Assembly (NCBI GenBank): GCA_023228995.1
Contig: JALOAD010000048.1
Span: 1-24,052 of the forward strand
Reading direction: 5' to 3'
Length of the DNA: 24,052 nucleotides
Origin: Candidatus Muiribacterium halophilum
GTDB lineage: Bacteria; Muiribacteriota; Muiribacteriia; Muiribacteriales; Muiribacteriaceae
Shown here: positions 22,964 through 24,052 of the stretch, one piece after another
How positions within the stretch are numbered: position 1 is the first letter of the stretch
Layout of the letters: every line of letters starts with the position of its first letter
The notes under the pieces: model-generated
Databases searched by the model: none
Told to the model about the DNA's origin: nothing
The model's input: only the letters and a program-made list of their open reading frames with translations
Position numbers and translations under genes: made by a program

Positions 22964-24052
22964 TTACTCAACTTTACCTCTTGCATCAACTTTTATTTTA
23001 TCAATAACTGTAATTTCATCGTTATCAACTATATAAAAATCATCAAACAGATTCATAACATAACAAGAATGATTCGGAATAATCTCTATATAATCTCCAA
23101 TCTTAACATTGTTTTTAATACTAGTTTCAATAATCCCATGTTCTTCTGAAAGTCTGGAGAGAACAAAATCTTTTTCAATATTATTGCTTCCAATATCTCT
23201 TATAATTGCTCCATAATCTTTAATTATATTAGATGAATGAACTCCCTTATCAAGCCCAAGAGTTTTTGAACCTGCATCAATAACAATTTTATTTCCTCTA
23301 ACTGATATTACCTGACTCACAACTCTCAAAGCACATTCATTTATATCAGCATAACCTATACTCAATGCTGTATTATCATAAAAAACATAATTACCTGGTC
23401 TTATAATTTCAGCTTTAAAATCTTCAAGAACAGATACAACTGGTGTAGCTCCAGTTGAATATATAGAATTTCCAATAGATTTTTTCAAACTTTCATTAAG
23501 TAAATTCATATATTTTTCTTCATCAATACCAATTTTTTTTACGCATTCAATATTTGTAGCTGAATATGAATGTCCAGCATGTGATAAAATTCCTTTAAAA
23601 TTCAGATTTTTGCATTTTTGAAAAATCTTTGGAATTTGAATTTCAGGTTTTTCTTTAAGAGTAAATCCAAGTCTATTAAGACCGGTATCAATTTTTACAA
23701 AACAATTTACATCTGATACTCCTCTTTTTATAAAAAAAGAATTTAATAATTCTGCATGCCTAAAGCTATCTATAATAAGTGAAATATCAGCTTTTTCGTA
23801 TATATTTAAGAATCTATTCATTTTAAATTTTGAAACTATAGGATATGCGATTATTATATTTGAAATACCTTTTTCAACAAGAATCTCAGCCTCTGATATC
23901 TTAGCACTAGTAATACCTTCTGCACCATCAAATATCTGCCTATCTGCTATAAATAAAGATTTATGAGTTTTAAAATGTGGATACAACTTTGAATTATTTT
24001 TTTGTGCTACCATTTGAATTTTTTTTATATTCTGATATAATTTTTTATTATT
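22964..24052 (-). CDS. Fold-III PLP enzyme, D-threonine aldolase/alanine racemase-like (5' partial)
   Basis: The family is related to D-threonine aldolase, DSD1-type D-serine dehydratase and alanine racemase. Typical residues are the PLP-lysine segment YPHFKTHKSL, GAEGITSAKISEAEIL, FVKIDTGLNRLGF, SHAGHSYS, IRPGNYVFYDN, DAGSKTLGLD and the C-terminal LSEEHG plus IIPNHSC. The last two match the His-x-Cys metal site of the D-threonine aldolase group. An ATG at 24013 exists, but the frame stays open to the window edge. The 13 extra codons (NNKKLYQNIKKIQ) match the helix that normally precedes the PLP lysine, so the true start lies outside the window. The substrate could be a D-amino acid or a beta-hydroxy amino acid and is not fixed by sequence. 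It ends 72 bases before the carboxypeptidase start, with a separate promoter between. Confidence 0.88.
   Translation of the reverse strand, partial: NNKKLYQNIKKIQMVAQKNNSKLYPHFKTHKSLFIADRQIFDGAEGITSAKISEAEILVEKGISNIIIAYPIVSKFKMNRFLNIYEKADISLIIDSFRHAELLNSFFIKRGVSDVNCFVKIDTGLNRLGFTLKEKPEIQIPKIFQKCKNLNFKGILSHAGHSYSATNIECVKKIGIDEEKYMNLLNESLKKSIGNSIYSTGATPVVSVLEDFKAEIIRPGNYVFYDNTALSIGYADINECALRVVSQVISVRGNKIVIDAGSKTLGLDKGVHSSNIIKDYGAIIRDIGSNNIEKDFVLSRLSEEHGIIETSIKNNVKIGDYIEIIPNHSCYVMNLFDDFYIVDNDEITVIDKIKVDARGKVE

Overview
The window is one strongly AT-rich stretch in which every gene I can support lies on the minus strand, so transcription runs from high to low coordinates. It looks like the chromosome of a low-GC diderm bacterium. 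Evidence for an outer membrane includes two lipoproteins with clear lipoboxes, a SurA-like periplasmic chaperone, a PorV/UPF0164-type beta-barrel, type IV pilin-like (GspG-like) pseudopilins and an O-antigen-ligase family protein. Many TPR proteins, a zinc-ribbon protein with a pilin-like tail, and PorV plus a FlgD/T9SS-like tail recall uncultured anaerobic phyla of the Riflebacteria/Muirbacteria kind. That placement is inference; nothing in the window fixes the taxon. There are no phage, IS or CRISPR signals.

Right edge (24052-22964): a 5'-truncated fold-III PLP enzyme of the alanine racemase/D-threonine aldolase type. It is followed by a good sigma-70-type promoter and a secreted M14 zinc carboxypeptidase (22891-21728). 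Next come a secreted beta-propeller-like protein with an Ig-like domain and a FlgD/T9SS-like tail (21563-19776) and a PorV-like barrel fused to C-terminal TPRs (19762-18305).

Middle (18232-11324): a strong promoter drives tRNA-CAU and tRNA-Glu. These are followed within 22 bases by a Nif3-family gene, a TPM-domain membrane protein, the RNase P RNA gene (its 5' end overlaps the end of the TPM gene), three TPR genes, an HDOD signalling gene and a zinc-ribbon/pilin-like gene. Spacing is tight or overlapping throughout, so protein and stable-RNA genes probably share transcripts. A fibronectin-III lipoprotein with a CBM6-like C-terminus (11164-9083) follows and ends at a strong terminator (9018-9050).

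Left half: an excellent promoter (8969-8998) and a perfect Shine-Dalgarno sequence start a three-gene unit of two paralogous pseudopilins overlapping each other and an O-antigen-ligase/TPR membrane protein. After a 257-base gap with a striking palindrome comes a second operon with its own promoter (5461-5489): SurA/PrsA-like lipoprotein, mazG, accB, accC, xseA, and a partial gene running off the left edge. These genes overlap or are separated by at most about 16 bases.

The most notable observation is in accB. The protein aligns without gaps to the biotinyl domain of AccB, but the biotin-accepting lysine of the EAMKM motif is an asparagine (N110) and the surrounding motif is also replaced. The adjacent biotin carboxylase looks fully intact. 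The RNase P RNA embedded in a protein operon, and overlapping a coding sequence, is the second most interesting feature.
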